Shown here: in pieces, positions 15,120 to 24,111 of the stretch | How the letters are laid out: each line of letters opens with the position of its first letter | Numbering within the stretch: the stretch's first letter is position 1 | Assembly (NCBI RefSeq): GCF_040544555.1 | Contig: NZ_JBEPKD010000005.1 | Coordinates: forward strand, 62,001-126,000 | Source: Halalkalibacter oceani | GTDB taxonomy: Bacteria > Bacillota > Bacilli > Bacillales > Bacillaceae_D | Direction: 5' to 3' | Length of the DNA: 64,000 bases | Translations under genes and position numbers: made by a program | The notes under the pieces: generated by a model | Told to the model about the DNA's origin: nothing | Databases searched by the model: none | What the model saw: only the letters and a program-made list of their open reading frames with translations

Positions 15120-17318
15120 TTATTTATTTTGAAACATTTCACCTAAAAATGTCCTGCGCTCATGACTTACGTCAGTATTTATGGCATAGCGTAAAGCACT
15201 TAATTCACAAATCATCATACACCATTTGCTTGCACGAGTAGGACCAGTATAAACAAATTGTCTACTTAGAAGTTTATACGAAGAATAATCAAATACAAAT
15301 AGAACATTTTTTATAGTTGATCCTTGTGATCTATGTACGCTAATAGCATAAGCCAATTCAATTTGGTCTAGTTCCTCCTCAGTATACTTAATTACCCTAT
15401 CAATCCCTTCAAATTGAATGTATACTTCATGCTTTTTATTTCCTTTGATATATGTCTCTTGTATATCAATAATTTTACCAATTGTACCATTGAATACACT
15501 TATCTCGCCATCTTCTCCAGCTTCGTAATTGTTTCCACATTGAATTATTTTATCATTAATATAATAAGTATACTCACCTTTCTTCACACCTTTTTGGCTA
15601 GTATCGTTAAAGATTCCCTGTAATGTTTTATTTAATTGAGTGACTGAAATATCCCCACCTTTTTTTCTGCCGGTAATAACTTGAAAATCATCAATACTCT
15701 TCCCTTTTAGTTTTTTGGCAATATCAATAACAAGAGGAAGTATTCCTCCTTTATTTTTCAATCCATACACATAAAAGTCCTCTAATTCACCAAAAACATG
15801 CTTGCCAAATTCATCACTCTGGAGAATTTGATTGCCTTCTCGTATCTCATTTGCTTTTGATAGAATGCCAGATTTTTTGGCTTGCCTTTGAACTTGAGTT
15901 AATTCTATACGAGGGATTTTACCACTATCTATTAGATCTCTAAATACTGCTCCAGCTCCAATGGAAGCAAGCTGCCCAATATCGCCTAAAATAAATAATT
16001 TATAGCCTTCTTTAATTGCTTTAACTAGGCTATTAAAAAGATAAATATTTACCATTCCACTCTCATCTAAGGCGGTAATGTGGTATGGTAATTTATTCTC
16101 TTCATTGTATTTAAACTTAACTCCATCAGTTCCAAGCGTACGGTGTAGTGTCATTCCATTTAATCCGTTTTTCACCAAGATATTTGACGCTTTCCCGCTT
16201 AATGCACATGCAACATGATTGTATTGATTATGAATTTTTATAATCCCTTTTAAAACGGTACTCTTTCCCGTTCCTGCTTTACCATCAATTATTAGCACAT
16301 TGTATTTTAATGACAGTTTAATAGCTTCCATTTGCTCTTCAGAAAAAGAAAAACCTTGTTCGCTTTCTATTTCTTTAATTTTATTATTGATTTCTTCTAT
16401 ATTTAGTTTGCTTTCAACTTTAAGAATTCTCTCTAATCTCAACTTAATTTCTTTTTCAGTATCAAATGTATATCTATTAGCTACCCTATTTTCATCTTGA
16501 TAAAAATACCTCTTATCTAATGCTTGAATATGTACTTCTATAATAGAACGCTCAATCTCTAGCAATTCCTTCATCTTTTCAACTAGATCAAACTTTGTCA
16601 TCCATGTATGACCTTCTTGCTCCTCACTCTTCAATATAAAGATGATGGCAGCTTGAATCCGATTGGGATTATCCTTAGCATCTCCTCTATTCATGGCATA
16701 CCCATCTACTTTTTTAAAACCGAACATCTTAACTTCACACAAGGAATAAATATTATCTTTTACTTTTTGCACTACCAGCTCCGGACTGCCAAAATGATCC
16801 ACTAGCTTTTTCATTGCCTTAAAATTAATATTTAGGTCTTTTAGTTCCGTAATGGCATCTTGCATATCTAAATTTGCTAATAAATAACTCCTGATTTTTT
16901 TATACCTTTTTTCACCAATGCCATGTATGTCTGTATAATCAAATGTATCCTCTTTCATCATGTCTAATATTTTTTCATTTGGGTATTTTTGGATAATCGC
17001 ATTAGCTTGAGATTCTGGCAATAAAGCTCTTATATATTCTTGCTGAGAACTTGCTGTCGTGGGTTTTTCCTGTTTTACAGAAACAAATCCATACCCTTTT
17101 CCGTATTTAGGATGAAATGTTGATTCAATCTCAAGATCGTACTCTTTACCTTCAATTAATTCAAAAGTATTCCCACTGACTACAAAAGTATTGAATTTAT
17201 CAGTAATAATGTCATTTCTTTTCTCAATGGGTGTGAATCCATAAACACCCCATGAACTCTCTTCATTATAAAACCTTTTATGATCAACCACCGCTTTTAT
17301 TTTGATCACTTCTTCCAA
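15120..17318 (-). CDS. RecD2/TraA-type superfamily 1B helicase, 732 aa
   Basis: An N-terminal OB/HhH part (DYTDIHGIGEKRYKKIRSYL, LCEVKMFGFKKVDGYAMNRG) is followed by a helicase core: Walker A DGKAGTGKST around residues 345-355, motif II LDESGMV and the C-terminal motif SVHRSQGSTIKNV. This is the RecD2 architecture; such enzymes unwind 5'-3'. No relaxase domain is present, so it is not a TraA relaxase fusion. It probably acts in replication or repair of the element. TTG start, promoter at 17390-17418. Confidence 0.85.
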   Translation of the reverse strand: MEEVIKIKAVVDHKRFYNEESSWGVYGFTPIEKRNDIITDKFNTFVVSGNTFELIEGKEYDLEIESTFHPKYGKGYGFVSVKQEKPTTASSQQEYIRALLPESQANAIIQKYPNEKILDMMKEDTFDYTDIHGIGEKRYKKIRSYLLANLDMQDAITELKDLNINFKAMKKLVDHFGSPELVVQKVKDNIYSLCEVKMFGFKKVDGYAMNRGDAKDNPNRIQAAIIFILKSEEQEGHTWMTKFDLVEKMKELLEIERSIIEVHIQALDKRYFYQDENRVANRYTFDTEKEIKLRLERILKVESKLNIEEINNKIKEIESEQGFSFSEEQMEAIKLSLKYNVLIIDGKAGTGKSTVLKGIIKIHNQYNHVACALSGKASNILVKNGLNGMTLHRTLGTDGVKFKYNEENKLPYHITALDESGMVNIYLFNSLVKAIKEGYKLFILGDIGQLASIGAGAVFRDLIDSGKIPRIELTQVQRQAKKSGILSKANEIREGNQILQSDEFGKHVFGELEDFYVYGLKNKGGILPLVIDIAKKLKGKSIDDFQVITGRKKGGDISVTQLNKTLQGIFNDTSQKGVKKGEYTYYINDKIIQCGNNYEAGEDGEISVFNGTIGKIIDIQETYIKGNKKHEVYIQFEGIDRVIKYTEEELDQIELAYAISVHRSQGSTIKNVLFVFDYSSYKLLSRQFVYTGPTRASKWCMMICELSALRYAINTDVSHERRTFLGEMFQNK

Positions 17319-17389
17319 ACTATAATCAACTCCTTTATATATTTTAATTTATTTTATTTATCCTTATCACTATCCTCCTTTTACTTCGA

Positions 17390-17418
17390 ATCATATCACT
17401 TAATCTACCAATAGTCAA
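17390..17418 (-). promoter_or_regulatory. Promoter of the RecD2-type helicase gene
   Basis: TTGACT (17418-17413), 17-bp spacer, TATGAT (17395-17390), minus strand. The spacer lacks the 18-bp dyad of the early genes. Confidence 0.65.
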
Positions 17419-17457
17419 TAAATTATAATTATTTTTTATTTGTATTGGAGGAGCAAA

Positions 17458-19671
17458 TTAACTCCTCCATTTGTTTAACTCTTCTTTGCTTGCTATTAAT
17501 TCATATCCCCTATTCCCTTCATGCTTTATCAGCCATCTATCTTCAATTAACTGATGCATTAATTCCTTTATTACTTCTGGTCTTGTTCTCATCTCTTCTC
17601 TTAATTTTCTCGCTCTTACTTCCCCTGTGCTAGCGATAATGCGTTTAATTTTATCCAATGGACTTTCTTCTACTACTTTCGGATTTAAATACCGATTCGA
17701 TTTTACATATGAGATAATTTTTTTATATGTTTTTTCTTCCTCATTAGCATTTAAAGAAATTACCGCACTTTGAAATTGCTCAAATGGTTTGATTTGACCT
17801 TTTAACTTCATGACTCCATGCCCACTACCCAATAATTCAAATGGAACACCTGTTCCAAAAACTGTTCTGTATCCAGAAGAGGTTGATAATCTGAAACTAA
17901 TCTTAGATGGAATATTGTCTTTAATTATGGTATCAACAATATTTTTATTTGGCTGCTGAGTAGCTATTATTAAATGGATTCCAGAAGCCCTTGCTTTTTG
18001 ACTTATTTTTTGAATACTGTCAACTATTTGGGGATTAGCCATCTTTAAATCTGCGAATTCATCAATTATGATTACGATATATGGAAGAGGATCATGGGGA
18101 TTTTTTTGATTATAACTCTTGATGTCTTTAGCACCTCTCTTTTTAAATAATTCATATCTTTTTTCCATTTCTTGAATAACCTCATTCTCCATCTTTAACG
18201 ATGCCTCTTTTGGATCTGTAATTACTGAATTAACGTGAGGAAATTCTTTAAACTGTACTAGTTCTACTTGTTTTGGGTCAATAAGATAAAGATTAAGGCG
18301 ACTAGGTGGAACAAAAAGGAGCATTGTTAAAATAGCTTGATTTAAAAAATTGGATTTTCCTCCTCCTGTCTCACCAGCTATAAGAAGATGGGTTAAAGAA
18401 GTCAAACAACGAAATATCGGTTTACCAAATGAATCGAGTCCGACAAAGAAAGGAATTTCCAACTCTATGAGAGAATTTTGTGTCTTTTTATCAGATAATA
18501 CTTCACTGAGATAAATCGCATTCTTGTTTTGTTTGGCAATTAAAAACCCAATGGTGTCAGGTTTATCACCTTGTTCAATTGACAGTGAAGATACTCCAAG
18601 TGACACCTGAACATCTTCCTTTTTTGCAATAATTTTTGAATAAACTAAGTCTTTTGGTATGAAGTACTGACACCTAATAAAACTAAGACCATCCATTTCA
18701 TGATCTAATTTCATATCTTTTTCACTTTTAATTACACCTATTCTTTTTAATGTTTTTGGTATTTGTAGAGAAATATCTCTATATTCATTATTTATACTTT
18801 TATTATTGTTCATTGGCAATAGATCAAATATATTGTTTGCGGCATTAACACCCTCCTTTTCTTTGTGCCTCCCTTCTTCAATTATATCTTTTGTGAGTTC
18901 TATTGTATTGTCGTAAGCCAAGAACGAATTTATCTCATTTCTGCTCAAATATTGTTTTTCATAAAATATTGATGAACCACTTTTAATTTCTTCTATGAAA
19001 AAACAGTTCATTCCTGACAGTTTTTTGCACGAATATTTTATTAAGTCTTTAATTAATTTTATTTGGCTATTGTTGTTGCTATCGATACCTATCATACATT
19101 CAAAACTATATTGATCATCAATTATTTTCTGCTCAATTTCTTTTATAGGACTTCTAATCTTAGATTTTGCTTTAAGGTTTAATATGTTCCAAATTGACCG
19201 ATAAAAACCACTTTCTATCGCCAACTCATTTCCGGTGATAAAGTGCTCATATTTTTCTATCTCAGTATCTCTCCATGCCCCACTCCTTTTTTTAATCATT
19301 AATTTAATTATTATTTTATCATTGGGATCAAAAACATGGAGATTACTAAGCAAAGGAGAAATGAGTGAAAGACCATCTTCTACACCTATCGGAAAGAGCG
19401 AGTCTTCTTTCAATTTCAATCGAATCCAGTTGGCAGCATTAATATTAACTCCGTTTACAACTTCACTCAATCCTCTGTTTTTCCAGAAATAAGGAGCATG
19501 AAGGTAAGACTTGCTTTCGTGTTTATTAATTTCCCATATAACTGACACATGTGCCATTTCTAAGTAGTGATTATCAAATAGCTTTTCATGATCTTTAATC
19601 ATGAAATAACCATATGAATATTTTTCTTCGTCGTTCACATTTATAAAATTTGACAATATTTTATTTAGCAC
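17458..19671 (-). CDS. FtsK/SpoIIIE-type DNA translocase, 737 aa
   Basis: The motor domain carries AGETGGGKSNFLNQA (Walker A, about residue 430), VIIIDEFADL (Walker B) and IIATQQP. A C-terminal winged helix (IASTGEVRARKLREEMRTRP, YELIASKEELNKW) resembles the FtsK gamma domain, which reads DNA polarity sequences. The N-terminal 370 residues lack clear membrane spans, unlike chromosomal FtsK. The downstream-operon position behind three membrane-protein genes suggests a coupling or pumping ATPase for DNA at the membrane. GTG start with AAAGGAGAGG. Confidence 0.85.
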   Translation of the reverse strand: MLNKILSNFINVNDEEKYSYGYFMIKDHEKLFDNHYLEMAHVSVIWEINKHESKSYLHAPYFWKNRGLSEVVNGVNINAANWIRLKLKEDSLFPIGVEDGLSLISPLLSNLHVFDPNDKIIIKLMIKKRSGAWRDTEIEKYEHFITGNELAIESGFYRSIWNILNLKAKSKIRSPIKEIEQKIIDDQYSFECMIGIDSNNNSQIKLIKDLIKYSCKKLSGMNCFFIEEIKSGSSIFYEKQYLSRNEINSFLAYDNTIELTKDIIEEGRHKEKEGVNAANNIFDLLPMNNNKSINNEYRDISLQIPKTLKRIGVIKSEKDMKLDHEMDGLSFIRCQYFIPKDLVYSKIIAKKEDVQVSLGVSSLSIEQGDKPDTIGFLIAKQNKNAIYLSEVLSDKKTQNSLIELEIPFFVGLDSFGKPIFRCLTSLTHLLIAGETGGGKSNFLNQAILTMLLFVPPSRLNLYLIDPKQVELVQFKEFPHVNSVITDPKEASLKMENEVIQEMEKRYELFKKRGAKDIKSYNQKNPHDPLPYIVIIIDEFADLKMANPQIVDSIQKISQKARASGIHLIIATQQPNKNIVDTIIKDNIPSKISFRLSTSSGYRTVFGTGVPFELLGSGHGVMKLKGQIKPFEQFQSAVISLNANEEEKTYKKIISYVKSNRYLNPKVVEESPLDKIKRIIASTGEVRARKLREEMRTRPEVIKELMHQLIEDRWLIKHEGNRGYELIASKEELNKWRS

Positions 19672-19684
19672 AATGTCCTCTCCT

Positions 19685-20767
19685 TTACCTAAGAAGTTTT
19701 TTACCAGCTAGCTTTACCCAACCAGCGGGTGTAGATAAATTAAGAGACTTTAATGTAAACATAGCTCTATATCCTTTTAACATCTCATTTATCCCTTTTT
19801 CTGAAGTAGAAGCCAAGTTCTTGATGAATCTTGGAGGATGGCTCATACGCCAGAAACCACCTGCTACGATAATTATGCGAAAAATAGCTTCCCATCCACT
19901 GGAAGTCCCCCTAGTAAGAAAAATAAATAATCCTATAAAAGTTATAAATAGAGCATAAGTGAGTTGAACAATACAAATATCTTTAATGTTCTCATACCAC
20001 ATAAAAAAGTATTTTTTTGTATCGGTAAATATCCAAGATGACAGTGCAAGAGGCGTAAGGGCGCTTAAAACAAACAAGTCAAAATATCTTCGACCGTTTT
20101 GTAAAGCAACAGGTATTAAAGTTCCAATCAATAAAACGTCAAAACCAATGAAAGCTAATGTATCTAGTCCTGACAGAGTTGAAGCTGGCAAATCAGAAGA
20201 AGTAGACATGCCACTATAACCTAATTTAGTGATTAACCTAGATAGTTGACTGACATAATAAAAGACTTTTTCAAGAATAAATGGAGAAAATCCCATTCCT
20301 ACGATTACAATCGCAAATCGTTTTACGATATCTGAAAAATTATCTGCTTTCTGCTGTCGATTAAACATAAGCTTTACCGAATTTAAGATAAATCCTATTG
20401 TCACCAATCCTATTGATACTCCCGAAAAAATCATTATGTTTTCCCTAAAATAATCATTAGTAAAGATAAATGGAGGTATTTGTAGTACGATGCTTGAAAT
20501 AGCTTCGTAACACCAGCCAAGCAAATCAATACTAGCTACAGCAATTTTTGAATTTAAATCAGCAATCCAATCAAAAAACTGATTCAATTTGCTTCCAATT
20601 TCATCCCATAGATCTAATTGATCTTTTATACGCTCTCCGATCATTAGCCCCTTCTCTAATCCCTCATCATTTTTGCTCAAATCCCAAATTATTTGAGCTG
20701 GTGACTTGTATTTAGTGTGAGCAAAAGCTTTTTCACAATTAAGTAGTATAAATGACATGGAAAACAC
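19685..20767 (-). CDS. Multi-span membrane protein, TrbL/VirB6-like topology, about 360 aa
   Basis: A signal-type N-terminus (SFILLNCEKAFAHTK) precedes a soluble segment and about six hydrophobic spans (e.g. IMIFSGVSIGLVTIGFIL, FAIVIVGMGFSPFILEKV, QLTYALFITFIGLFIFL). The topology, signal peptide, amphipathic segment, then polytopic core, resembles VirB6/TrbL channel subunits; the sequence gives no firm family. The first canonical start is GTG 20767, but in-frame codons just upstream read KYKKIIIPVSV, an ideal signal n-region, so a non-standard start may be used. It lies 13 bp upstream of the FtsK-type gene. Confidence 0.6.
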   Translation of the reverse strand: MFSMSFILLNCEKAFAHTKYKSPAQIIWDLSKNDEGLEKGLMIGERIKDQLDLWDEIGSKLNQFFDWIADLNSKIAVASIDLLGWCYEAISSIVLQIPPFIFTNDYFRENIMIFSGVSIGLVTIGFILNSVKLMFNRQQKADNFSDIVKRFAIVIVGMGFSPFILEKVFYYVSQLSRLITKLGYSGMSTSSDLPASTLSGLDTLAFIGFDVLLIGTLIPVALQNGRRYFDLFVLSALTPLALSSWIFTDTKKYFFMWYENIKDICIVQLTYALFITFIGLFIFLTRGTSSGWEAIFRIIIVAGGFWRMSHPPRFIKNLASTSEKGINEMLKGYRAMFTLKSLNLSTPAGWVKLAGKKLLR

Positions 20768-20799
20768 AGAAACAGGGATGATTATTTTTTTATATTTAT

Positions 20800-21336
20800 T
20801 TATAAGGGAAGTTGAAAGTTCGGCAATCCTCCCAACAATAATTTTGCCACAGTTAGTAAAATGATGATTACGGTGGGCGTTATTAGTATTTGTGTCATCC
20901 CTTTGATTGAATTTGATGCTGATTCCATTGCTTTTTTGTGATATTTCTCGTTTGGATGATAGTAATAAAGTCGAGTTATAAGAAGAACCAAAGCCCCGAT
21001 CCCTATTCCAATTATTACTGAATAGTCTATTAGCATTTTGACTACTTCCATTAATTCTGTCGAGGTGGGTAGACCTGTTATTTCTGCCACTGATTTCTCT
21101 TCTGCACTGGCTTTGATTGGTTTTGTAATTGCTGTGGTTGATAGGAGCAGTGGAATGGTGTTTTCCAATATTTTTTGTTTGCTGTTTGGTAGCTTTTTCA
21201 CCTCCTTTCTTAGTTGATCCACTAAAAAACTTAGTTGATTTGAGTTTCTGTCACTAATTGTTATAACCTTATTTGGCTTCTTGTACTTGACGTAGCTCTT
21301 CAAGGACTTCGCTTGCATGTTCACCTGTATAGACAT
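20800..21336 (-). CDS. Two-span membrane protein, 178 aa
   Basis: Start ATG 21336 (MSIQVNMQAKSLKSYVKY), AGGAGG seven bases upstream. A long basic N-terminus is followed by a hydrophobic stretch with possible cleavage (PLLLSTTAITKPIKASA), then two spans (DYSVIIGIGIGALVLLI and ILITPTVIIILLTVAKLLL). The layout is like VirB2/TrbC-type pilin-like subunits, but similarity is only topological. It overlaps the preceding small gene by 68 bp in another frame. Confidence 0.55.
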   Translation of the reverse strand: MSIQVNMQAKSLKSYVKYKKPNKVITISDRNSNQLSFLVDQLRKEVKKLPNSKQKILENTIPLLLSTTAITKPIKASAEEKSVAEITGLPTSTELMEVVKMLIDYSVIIGIGIGALVLLITRLYYYHPNEKYHKKAMESASNSIKGMTQILITPTVIIILLTVAKLLLGGLPNFQLPL

Positions 21337-21502
21337 TTCTCTTTCCTCCTCTACTTCTTTTAAAATCAAGTGATTTACTTTCTTTCTTACTTAGTTTGAA
21401 ATCATGATGTTTTTGCAAGCCTGAAATCAAACCAATACTCGTGCTCACAACTAATCCTGCCTTAATTGCTAACCACCCGATACCTAATATTGTTGTAGTC
21501 AA
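21269..21502 (-). CDS. Single-span membrane protein, 77 aa
   Basis: TTG 21502 follows GAGGTGA. The hydrophobic N-terminus (TTTILGIGWLAIKAGLVVST) is followed by a basic then acidic tail (SKKESKSLDFKRSRGGKRN, ASEVLEELRQVQEAK). Its 3' end overlaps the next gene, so the pair is translationally linked. Unknown; component of the same membrane gene set. Confidence 0.5.
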   Translation of the reverse strand: MTTTILGIGWLAIKAGLVVSTSIGLISGLQKHHDFKLSKKESKSLDFKRSRGGKRNVYTGEHASEVLEELRQVQEAK

Positions 21503-21582
21503 TTTTTTCACCTCATTTTTGTTTGCTTACTAAAGTGTATTCATGAGAAAATTTGTACTATTACAAATTAAATCGAAAAAAT

Positions 21583-21993
21583 TTACTCCCTATAAAGAAC
21601 TCTCCTTATGGGTGGATTGTTGAATGCTGTCCATATCCTCAAAAAATTATCTAAAGACATTTGAGATTTATTATTTAAAATCAAATTTAATGTTGATGGG
21701 TCAATCTTTGTTATTTCAGCAAGATCTTTTTGCTTTGCTTCTGAATTTACAAGTAACTCTTTAAAGCGGTTTTTAATTACACCTTGTTCAATTTCATTTT
21801 GGTTTACGACATCATAATTGAAGAGAGTGTGGATCTCAGCCAATTGTTTGACAACTGATCCCTTTATGAAGTTTTCAATTAAGACTGGTTCCTCACCAAT
21901 CTTTAGCAATTCATTTTTATAATTGTAGTAATTCACGACTTTTACAAGTTCCTCGTAAGTTTCGTCTCTAAGTGAGATTTTTATTTCCTTCAT
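21583..21993 (-). CDS. Xre-type transcription regulator, 136 aa
   Basis: The C-terminal half has a lambda-repressor-type helix-turn-helix (KQKDLAEITKIDPSTLNLIL, NNKSQMSLDNFLRIW). The N-terminal part starts with a beta-strand-like MKEIKISLRDETYEELVKVV, like a ribbon-helix-helix half. GGAGGGG precedes ATG 21993. It heads the membrane/FtsK operon and is divergent from small plus-strand genes, so it probably regulates both. A GGTAAC motif like those near tubZ lies in the divergent region at 22026. Confidence 0.7.
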   Translation of the reverse strand: MKEIKISLRDETYEELVKVVNYYNYKNELLKIGEEPVLIENFIKGSVVKQLAEIHTLFNYDVVNQNEIEQGVIKNRFKELLVNSEAKQKDLAEITKIDPSTLNLILNNKSQMSLDNFLRIWTAFNNPPIRRVLYRE

Positions 21994-22053
21994 GAATAAC
22001 CCCTCCGTATTTAGGACATTTTAAAGGTAACATGATTTTTGAGGTGATAACGC

Positions 22054-22125
22054 ATGGCAAAAACCAAGGAAGAAAGACTGTCAGACACTATTAAGGATAT
22101 TAATAATAACGGCAAAAATGCTTAG
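22054..22125 (+). CDS. Small peptide, 23 aa
   Basis: MAKTKEERLSDTIKDINNNG then KNA, with GAGGTGA before ATG 22054. It is followed at once by a strong ribosome site for the 55-aa gene. It could be a real peptide or a translated leader. Confidence 0.35.
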   Translation: MAKTKEERLSDTIKDINNNGKNA

Positions 22126-22134
22126 GAGGAAAAT

Positions 22135-22302
22135 ATGGAAGCTTTTATGGGATGGAAAATAGATAAGTTTGACTGGGAAGATGACTTGTTGAACTGCAGC
22201 AATAAAATTATAAGGGAAACAGGTCTTTCAAGAGAACGGTTATATACGGCATTACACGTTCTAAGTGAAGAAGGAATAATAAAAGCTAAAATAATAAATT
22301 AA
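22135..22302 (+). CDS. Small winged-helix-like protein, 55 aa
   Basis: MEAFMGWKIDKFDWEDDLLN then helix-turn-helix-like IIRETGLSRERLYTALHVLS and a wing-like end (EEGIIKAKIIN). TAGGAGG lies six bases before ATG 22135. It is convergent with, and overlaps by 17 bp, the M23 peptidase gene, the only plus-strand genes inside this minus block. Confidence 0.5.
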   Translation: MEAFMGWKIDKFDWEDDLLNCSNKIIRETGLSRERLYTALHVLSEEGIIKAKIIN

Positions 22303-22798
22303 ACCAAATAACAATATTAGAAATGATGATATTAATAAATTCTGTAAGTTGCTCCTGATTATTGCTTAAAAGATCGAGGATGGAATGGTGTGGATTACTA
22401 AAAATCCCTGCTTCATTACCCATATTTTGAATTTGATCAATATATTGAGATGGATCTATATACTGGTCATTAAACTTTACTCCGAAGTGAAGATGGTTTC
22501 CGGTGGAATGTCCGGTATTGCCCGAATAACCAATAAGCTGATCTTTTTCAATTGAATCTCCACTTTTCAATTGATTGTTAAATTTGCTTAGATGACCATA
22601 GATAAAAGTTAATCCTTGTTCATTCTCAATCATGACGGTTTTTCCGGCATTTTTATCACCATAGTCTACATATTTAATTACTCCTTCGGTAATTGAATAA
22701 AGTTCCTCTCCTTCTTTCATAGCAAAATCAATTCCATTATGAGGATTTTTTCTGAAAGCTTCTTGTTCACCGAAATGTGAAGTGATTCTCCAAGTCAT
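22286..22798 (-). CDS. M23 (LytM-type) peptidase with C-terminal membrane anchor, 170 aa
   Basis: The zinc ligands are visible: H20-x-x-x-D24 (HNGIDFA) and H102-x-H104 (NHLHFG), with the glycine-rich strand GYSGNTGHSTGNH between. M23 enzymes cut peptidoglycan cross-bridges. The last 17 residues (FINIIISNIVIWFNLLF) are hydrophobic, anchoring the enzyme by its C-terminus; no N-terminal signal is seen, so how the domain reaches the wall is unclear. Start ATG 22798 with AGGAGAGG. Local wall opening for a transfer channel is a plausible role. Confidence 0.8.
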   Translation of the reverse strand: MTWRITSHFGEQEAFRKNPHNGIDFAMKEGEELYSITEGVIKYVDYGDKNAGKTVMIENEQGLTFIYGHLSKFNNQLKSGDSIEKDQLIGYSGNTGHSTGNHLHFGVKFNDQYIDPSQYIDQIQNMGNEAGIFSNPHHSILDLLSNNQEQLTEFINIIISNIVIWFNLLF

Positions 22799-22897
22799 AC
22801 CAATCCTCTCCTATTTAATATTTCATAATAATTTGATTCCTGTCTCTACCGAGGTTAATTGGATAACTTAAAAAGACAAAAATTTAGCTGTTTTTCT

Positions 22898-22974
22898 GTT
22901 ACCCACTAGTGGTAACGGATTCGGTAACACATATGGGTAACAGAAATTTGATTTTCGGTAACAAAGAGGGTAAC
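22898..22974. repeat. GGTAAC repeat array, candidate centromere (tubC-like)
   Basis: GGTAAC occurs at 22911, 22923, 22936, 22957 and 22969, and the inverted GTTACC at 22898. Most starts are 12-13 bp apart. The array lies just 3' of tubZ and upstream of the M23 gene. TubR-bound centromeres consist of short direct repeats, so this is the best candidate; an operator for the M23 gene is the alternative. Confidence 0.55.
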
Positions 22975-23001
22975 AATAAGTTTATATGTCAGTATAATAT
23001 T

Positions 23002-24111
23002 TTATCGTTGGTATCTTGTTAAAATTTCAGTTATTGACCTCTTTTCTTGTGTTTTTTGTTCCTTTTTATTGAATAGTGAAATATCTAAATCGGGTCGATA
23101 TCTTTTTTCAGGTTGTAATGTACTTTTAATTCGACTTTCATCGGAATGAATTTTTTGTTCAATTTGCTTTAATCGTGTTTCACACCATGAAAGACCGCTG
23201 CAAATGGTAATTATTTTGCTTGCGCCTGTGGAATAATATCCCTCAAATAAGTTAATTGGCTCCCCAAAGTCAAAATGCCTAAATAGTCTATTTGAATGTG
23301 TATTGCTTATAGTTTTGGAGTCATAATCAAAGATCACTCCTGCTTTAATCACCTTTTTCATCTCTGGCTCAATATAAATAGAACATAGCCATGACTGCTT
23401 AGTTTTTTCATATATCCATTGTTCATCTTCAAATTTCGATTCTTCGGTAACATTAATGTCTCCAATAATAGCTAACCCGTCAGTGTCAAAGATCGTCAAT
23501 AAGTCTCTCTCATCTAAGTTGGATATAGATGATTCTTCTCGTGTGTATTTTAAAAGTTGATGAATTTGGTTTATAAACTTACAATTTATTTCCATATACT
23601 TAGTGTGTTTATTTAGATTACTGTTTGCTTTTTGATTATCTATAGGCAGAATGCACGTTTGTAAATTAGATAATTCTGAAAAAACATCTAGGGTATTAAG
23701 TTGATTAATTGTTACTTCTGTCAGATCAGGTAAAATTGGACAAGCTACGATAACCTTACCTAATTTATGTTTAAGTAATTCAATAATCATTGGACTAGAG
23801 CCAGAACCAGTTCCTCCGCCAGTGGAAAAAGCAATAAAAATTATCTTAATCGAAGGGTGTGAAAACCTCTCTTCTATAAATGAAACCACTCTCTCCCAAT
23901 TAAAGTTCATAAGTCGAAGTGCCTCATTTCGATCTCTTCCCACTCCCTCGGAACCAATTAAACAAAGTTTATTTTCATTTTGAATTTCTTTGCAGCCATC
24001 TAAATCTTTTTGACTGAAATTTATTGCTACTGAAGGATACCCTAATTTAGATGCTAAACTCACTACAGAAGTCCCGCCTTGCCCAACTCCTATGAAACCA
24101 TACATGTTCAT
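23002..24111 (-). CDS. tubZ: TubZ-like tubulin/FtsZ-family GTPase, 369 aa
   Basis: The tubulin signature loop reads STGGGTGSGS (about residues 94-103), and the N-terminal GQGG (residues 9-12) matches the first nucleotide-contact loop. TubZ polymerises with GTP and moves plasmids by treadmilling, with TubR as adaptor. The C-terminal tail is basic (RSITEILTRYQR), as in plasmid TubZ. The ATG overlaps the tubR stop (ATGA), so the two are co-translated. The divergence from FtsZ and the linked tubR-like gene argue against a cell-division function. Confidence 0.85.
   Translation of the reverse strand: MNMYGFIGVGQGGTSVVSLASKLGYPSVAINFSQKDLDGCKEIQNENKLCLIGSEGVGRDRNEALRLMNFNWERVVSFIEERFSHPSIKIIFIAFSTGGGTGSGSSPMIIELLKHKLGKVIVACPILPDLTEVTINQLNTLDVFSELSNLQTCILPIDNQKANSNLNKHTKYMEINCKFINQIHQLLKYTREESSISNLDERDLLTIFDTDGLAIIGDINVTEESKFEDEQWIYEKTKQSWLCSIYIEPEMKKVIKAGVIFDYDSKTISNTHSNRLFRHFDFGEPINLFEGYYSTGASKIITICSGLSWCETRLKQIEQKIHSDESRIKSTLQPEKRYRPDLDISLFNKKEQKTQEKRSITEILTRYQR

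Noticed and set aside
17458..24111. Complete conjugative type IV secretion system
   Set aside because: No VirB4-type ATPase and no relaxase were found in the window; only a partial, topology-based resemblance exists.
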